A stretch of 10,047 nt of DNA from Alphaproteobacteria bacterium (GTDB taxonomy: Bacteria; Pseudomonadota; Alphaproteobacteria; RS24). Where the stretch lies: assembly GCA_022428185.1 (NCBI GenBank), contig JAKMCZ010000270.1:1-10047 (forward strand), given 5' to 3'. Position 1 is the first letter of the stretch. Each line of letters opens with the position of its first letter. Below are positions 7,334 through 10,047 of the stretch, piece after piece. The position numbers and the translations under genes were made by a program. The notes under the pieces were generated by a model. That model had not been told where the DNA came from. It did no database searches and was given only the letters and a program-made list of their open reading frames with translations.

Positions 7334-7837
7334 TTAATAGCGGCGCACGCGATTAAGGGTCAAATCACTGCCCGATACATCATAAAGACCAAAGGCGGCG
7401 CGTGTCCCCTTATCGTCAAAACCACAGCCATATAGTCGATAAGTGCTGCCATCACGTTTGACAAAGAACCGTTGCGCCCGCGCACCCGTGCCGCTTCGCG
7501 CCGAGGCGAAGAAATCGGTTTGCGTGGTTTCATGTGCGCTCAGACATTTTTCTCTGTCGCCCGTCAGCTCGGTATCGCTGGCCGAAACCGCCGAGCTAGG
7601 CCAAGTATTATCGAGCGCAAATTGTGCCGATAATGTGTGCCATGCATGACCGAGACTGGCCTCAGCATCGTCAAGCGCAGCGCGGCGGTCGTTCTGGCGC
7701 GCTTCGCTGAGCGAGGCAACATTGAGCCTTGTGCCGACCGAACCGGCAAGCACTGAGATAAGCACGATGAAGCCGATGGCAAGATAAAGGGCGAAGCCTT
7801 CTTCACCGGTTTTGTCGTGCTGTGAATTGGGTGTCAT
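7334..7837 (-). CDS. PilX-like minor prepilin lacking Glu5
   Basis: A 167-residue pseudopilin-like protein. A 14-residue leader ends in EEG, then FALYLAIGFIVLISVLAG, so cleavage after G14 is expected. The residue at mature position 5 is leucine (L19) where most pilins have glutamate. After the helix, NDRRAALDDAEASLGHA (49-65) matches the pattern at the start of PilX proteins, where a run of A/E residues follows the transmembrane helix. C98 and C138 could form a disulfide in the globular head. PilX and GspK-type subunits are tip components; GspK also lacks Glu5, which fits a tip position. It lies 19 bases downstream of the PilW-like gene, is the last gene of its operon, and converges with the PilV-like gene. 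The acidic leader next to the cleavage glycine is unusual, since prepilin leaders are normally basic. Confidence 0.78.
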   Translation of the reverse strand: MTPNSQHDKTGEEGFALYLAIGFIVLISVLAGSVGTRLNVASLSEARQNDRRAALDDAEASLGHAWHTLSAQFALDNTWPSSAVSASDTELTGDREKCLSAHETTQTDFFASARSGTGARAQRFFVKRDGSTYRLYGCGFDDKGTRAAFGLYDVSGSDLTLNRVRRY

Positions 7838-7856
7838 ATTTATCTCAAAATCCGGT

Positions 7857-8417
7857 TTAATAATTGGTCATGGCAAACATATTGAAACGACGACGCACGA
7901 CAGTGCTTGTGGTTTCGTCTGTCCCCGGCACGATTTTTTCTAGTTCCAACCGCATATCGAGTGTGTAGTCACTGCCATCGCTATCGGTAAAAATCAGGGT
8001 GCGGATAATCGGCTCGCTAATATCAACCCAGCCATTTTCATTTGATGCCACTGTGCAGTTAAAATTATTTTCAATGCGCTCCTGCAAGCGTTTGTCGCGC
8101 ACACGAAATTCACGTTGTTGTCGGCTCGAAGCATCTAAATCATAACAAAACTGAACATGGCCTGAGCTAACAATCTGATAGGCTTGGTTTTCGGGCAAAT
8201 TGGGCGTAGCTTCTTTATGTCCCGCCAGCGCCACCCACGGCTCCACAATATCGAATAATTGCTTGCTGCCGACCAAGAGGTCAGTTTGCGCATTCATGCG
8301 CTCGCTCTGCGTATTAAGATTGGTCATCACCGCCATCAGCGCGGCTGAAATAATGCCGATAATCGCCAGCGTGGTGGTCAGTTCAACAAGCGAAAATCCA
8401 CTATCATGTTTTTGCAT
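7857..8417 (-). CDS. PilW/GspJ-like minor prepilin
   Basis: A 186-residue prepilin with a very short leader (MQKHDSG) and a textbook cleavage motif G7|FSLVELTTTLAIIG, with Glu5 present (E12). The soluble head has C91 and C121, which may form a disulfide, and a charged C-terminus ending MFAMTNY. The size and position between a PilX-like gene and a membrane protein gene fit PilW/GspJ minor pilins, which join the tip complex with PilV- and PilX-like partners. The fine family call is inferred from length and context; the prepilin identity itself is secure. It starts 11 bases after the stop of the upstream SHOCT-tailed gene and ends 19 bases before the PilX-like gene, so co-transcription is very likely. 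No strong ribosome site was seen, which suggests reliance on reinitiation. Confidence 0.83.
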   Translation of the reverse strand: MQKHDSGFSLVELTTTLAIIGIISAALMAVMTNLNTQSERMNAQTDLLVGSKQLFDIVEPWVALAGHKEATPNLPENQAYQIVSSGHVQFCYDLDASSRQQREFRVRDKRLQERIENNFNCTVASNENGWVDISEPIIRTLIFTDSDGSDYTLDMRLELEKIVPGTDETTSTVVRRRFNMFAMTNY

Positions 8418-8428
8418 GGTCTCAGGGT

Positions 8429-9067
8429 CTAAACCGATTGGGCAAACTCGCGCGCTTTGAGCACATAAACCTCAGGCGCGATAAGTCCGGCTTCATAAAG
8501 CTCGCGCAGCGCCAGCATATTGCGCTCGATTTCGGCCAAACGCGCACATTCAGCCGCTGCGTCTCGGGTGCGCGCATCGGGCGGAGGGGCGTCCGGCGCG
8601 GCAAATTCGGCCGGTTGTTTCTTGTCGCGATGCAACCATGAGGCGCTGAAAAAACCCGGTTTGCGCGGTGGTGGTGCTTCGCCGACTTTGGGAATGGTGA
8701 TGTCGTCCACATCGCTCATCACATCTTCGTCAATATCAAACTGGTGCGCGGCAGCGTCATCAAGCTGGTCGGGCGTGGTCGCATCAACCTCAAATTCCAT
8801 TGCGTCCATTTTACCGGTTTCGCCGCTTGCCATACCGGCAGACGGGTCATCAATCATCGATAATTCGATATCGTCTTGCATCTCAGCTTGCTCGGCAGCA
8901 TCGCCCATTTCGAGGCTTGCTGGCGCTGTGGCGGCATTTTGAGCAGCCCGCCTGCGGCGCATCATAACGACCAATACCAACAGCACGGTTATCGCCACAG
9001 CAGCAGCAATAAAAGTCGTGCCGTGTAGCTCAAACATACGATTGACAATGCGCAGAGTGCGATCCAT
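8429..9067 (-). CDS. Single-pass membrane protein with acidic linker and SHOCT-like C-terminus
   Basis: A 212-residue protein not assigned to a named family. One transmembrane segment lies at about residues 18-36, followed by RRRR (38-41). The positive-inside rule places the C-terminal bulk in the cytoplasm. Residues about 50-150 are rich in Asp, Glu, Ala and Met and probably disordered, followed by a basic/proline patch (APPPRKPGFF). The last 35 residues, with ALRELYEAGLIAPEVY and KAREFA, resemble the SHOCT short C-terminal domain, a small helical module often linked to oligomerisation or nucleic-acid binding. The start is supported by AAGG (complement of 9076-9079) 8 bases upstream. It is 11 bases upstream of the PilW-like prepilin, so it probably serves the pilus. 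FimV, which also pairs one membrane helix with an acidic cytoplasmic region, is an analogy only; no LysM or TPR is visible. Confidence 0.75.
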   Translation of the reverse strand: MDRTLRIVNRMFELHGTTFIAAAVAITVLLVLVVMMRRRRAAQNAATAPASLEMGDAAEQAEMQDDIELSMIDDPSAGMASGETGKMDAMEFEVDATTPDQLDDAAAHQFDIDEDVMSDVDDITIPKVGEAPPPRKPGFFSASWLHRDKKQPAEFAAPDAPPPDARTRDAAAECARLAEIERNMLALRELYEAGLIAPEVYVLKAREFAQSV

Positions 9068-9121
9068 AGGCTAGACCTTAAGGCAAAAAATGATGATTCT
9101 CACGCGAAAATTGACCCTAAA

Positions 9122-9931
9122 TTAAATCTCAATCTGCATAAAATCGCGCGTCACAAAACTGTTTGGCAGCATCTGCTTGGCGCGCGTCTCAATATCCAAA
9201 AGCATCTCGTCAGAGCGCTCCGGTTCATGGTGAAAAATACCGAATTGAGCGACGCCTGCCGCTTGTGCCAGACGCACCCCTTCTTGCCAAGTGGAGTGCC
9301 CCCAACCATGACGTTCCTCGAACTCGCTATCATCATATGTGCAGTCATAAACCGCCAAATCAACGGCCTGCATAAAGCCAATCAGCTCTTGGTTCGGCGC
9401 GTCTTTTGTGTGCTCGGTATCGGTTGCGTAAACAAAGTTTTTGTCGTGCGCCGTGGCCTTGAGCGCATGCGCGCCGCCCGGATGCGGTATCGGCAGCGAG
9501 CTGATGTGCAAATCGCCGAAATCGACGCTTTCGCCTTCAGCATGATGAATGAATTGCACGTCAGCCGTAAAATCATTGAGGCCGATGGGAAAAATCGGGC
9601 GGCTCAAATAGCTGTCCAGCGCATCGTGCAGGCTGGTCTCATTATCGCCGAAACTGTGCAGTCGCACTGTCATGTCTGCATCGAATAGCGGTTTGAAAAA
9701 TGGCAGGCCGCAAATATGGTCGGAGTGAAAATGCGAAAAGCAAATATCAACCTCTTTGCGCCCCGTCTGCGCCAATTCGGAGCCCAGATGAATAAGCCCT
9801 GAGCCGGCATCAAATATCACGAGGCTATCGCTCGCATGCACGCCAATGCACGACGTATTGCCGCCAAACAAGCGATGGTTCGGCGTGTTCATCGGCAGCG
9901 AGCCGCGTGTTCCCCAAAAGACCAATTTCAT
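9122..9931 (-). CDS. MBL-fold metallohydrolase, phosphodiesterase-like
   Basis: A 269-residue soluble metallo-beta-lactamase-fold enzyme. The N-terminus FWGTRGSLP followed by LFGGNTSCIGV (21-31) is typical of a bacterial family related to RNase Z and PhnP-type phosphodiesterases. The metal site is intact: HFHSDH (67-72), with H67, H69, D71 and H72; H150 in IPHPGG; D171 in YATDTEH; and H234/H235 in FHHEPERSD. These suggest a dinuclear metal centre hydrolysing a phosphodiester, but the substrate is unknown; a cyclic nucleotide or RNA-like substrate is possible. Its ATG overlaps the stop of the upstream gene (ATGA), so the two are translationally coupled. GGGGAGG lies 13 bases before the start, with a nearer GGAA at 5 bases. 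The next gene begins 54 bases after its stop. Whether it belongs to the pilus operon or merely precedes it is unclear. Confidence 0.85.
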   Translation of the reverse strand: MKLVFWGTRGSLPMNTPNHRLFGGNTSCIGVHASDSLVIFDAGSGLIHLGSELAQTGRKEVDICFSHFHSDHICGLPFFKPLFDADMTVRLHSFGDNETSLHDALDSYLSRPIFPIGLNDFTADVQFIHHAEGESVDFGDLHISSLPIPHPGGAHALKATAHDKNFVYATDTEHTKDAPNQELIGFMQAVDLAVYDCTYDDSEFEERHGWGHSTWQEGVRLAQAAGVAQFGIFHHEPERSDEMLLDIETRAKQMLPNSFVTRDFMQIEI

Positions 9932-10047
9932 GAGCGTTCCAAAGCCTCCCCAAAGCCCAATTTGAGTATCTCGTTCATTTCGTTAGGGCGATATAATGCC
10001 CGTCCCAATCTGCTCTGGGAGGGTTTTCCCGATACGCCTTTATACGA
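9928..10047 (-). CDS. C-terminal end of an unidentified gene, 5' partial
   Basis: A stop-free frame runs in from the right edge for 39 codons to TGA at 9930-9928. It encodes a basic segment with GKPSQSRLGRALYRPNEMNE and ends in FGEALERS. The stop overlaps the start of the MBL-fold gene in an ATGA junction, the classic sign of coupled operon genes, which supports this as real coding sequence. I do not recognise the family from this tail. Confidence 0.6.
   Translation of the reverse strand, partial: SYKGVSGKPSQSRLGRALYRPNEMNEILKLGFGEALERS

Noticed and set aside
3891..8417. Interpretation as a type II secretion system
   Set aside because: Secretin and pseudopilin-like proteins fit both systems, but the PilT-like retraction ATPase with an AIRNLIRE-type motif and the PilX-like motif favour a type IV pilus. 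No GspE, F, L or M is present to support secretion. The question stays open until the flanks are seen.
9068..9121. Terminator after the MBL-fold gene
   Set aside because: On the minus strand there is a run of six T, but no convincing stem of useful length precedes it.
9990..10000. TATAAT-like sequence on the plus strand near the right edge
   Set aside because: It falls inside the coding frame of the partial minus-strand gene and has no suitable -35 or plus-strand gene downstream.

Overview
This window is most of a type IV pilus (T4P) assembly locus from a Gram-negative bacterium. An outer-membrane secretin, a PilT-type retraction ATPase, a prepilin peptidase, three minor-pilin-like proteins and a PglL-like glycan ligase lie side by side. 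Base composition is moderate (about half G+C), genes are tightly packed and strands alternate. An alphaproteobacterium is my best guess. It rests mainly on a small protein whose C-terminal helix resembles PopZ (DUF2497) and on the style of the MBL-fold hydrolase, so it is an inference. No mobile element, CRISPR array, tRNA or rRNA was seen.

Layout, left to right. (1) 3-1454, plus: C-terminal part of a membrane O-oligosaccharyltransferase/O-antigen ligase-like protein, open at the left edge. (2) 1438-2475, minus: PilT-like ATPase. It converges on gene 1, and a near-perfect 12-bp inverted repeat lies over the shared 3' ends. (3) 2476-2605: divergent control region. (4) Plus-strand group: prepilin peptidase (2606-3385), small PopZ-like protein (3470-3868), very large lipoprotein secretin (3891-6893, TTG start) and a PilV/GspI-like minor prepilin (6880-7326, overlapping the secretin end). 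(5) Minus-strand group converging on it, read from the right edge: end of an unknown gene (9928-10047), MBL-fold hydrolase (9122-9931), membrane protein with an acidic linker and SHOCT-like tail (8429-9067), PilW/GspJ-like minor prepilin (7857-8417) and PilX-like minor prepilin (7334-7837).

Likely joint function: the peptidase trims and methylates the prepilins. The PilV-, PilW- and PilX-like proteins would form the priming/tip complex. The secretin is the outer-membrane pore, PilT drives retraction, and the PglL-like enzyme may glycosylate pilin. The extension ATPase (PilB/MshE), platform protein (PilC/MshG), alignment proteins (PilM/N/O/P) and major pilin are not in the window and are presumably nearby or elsewhere.

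The least ordinary parts are the 1000-residue secretin, with long helical segments and an N1 domain apparently split by about 100 low-complexity residues; the PopZ-like protein just upstream of it; and the SHOCT-tailed membrane protein just upstream of the minor pilins. The last two are candidates for pilus positioning or regulatory factors, but that is inferred from position and architecture only.
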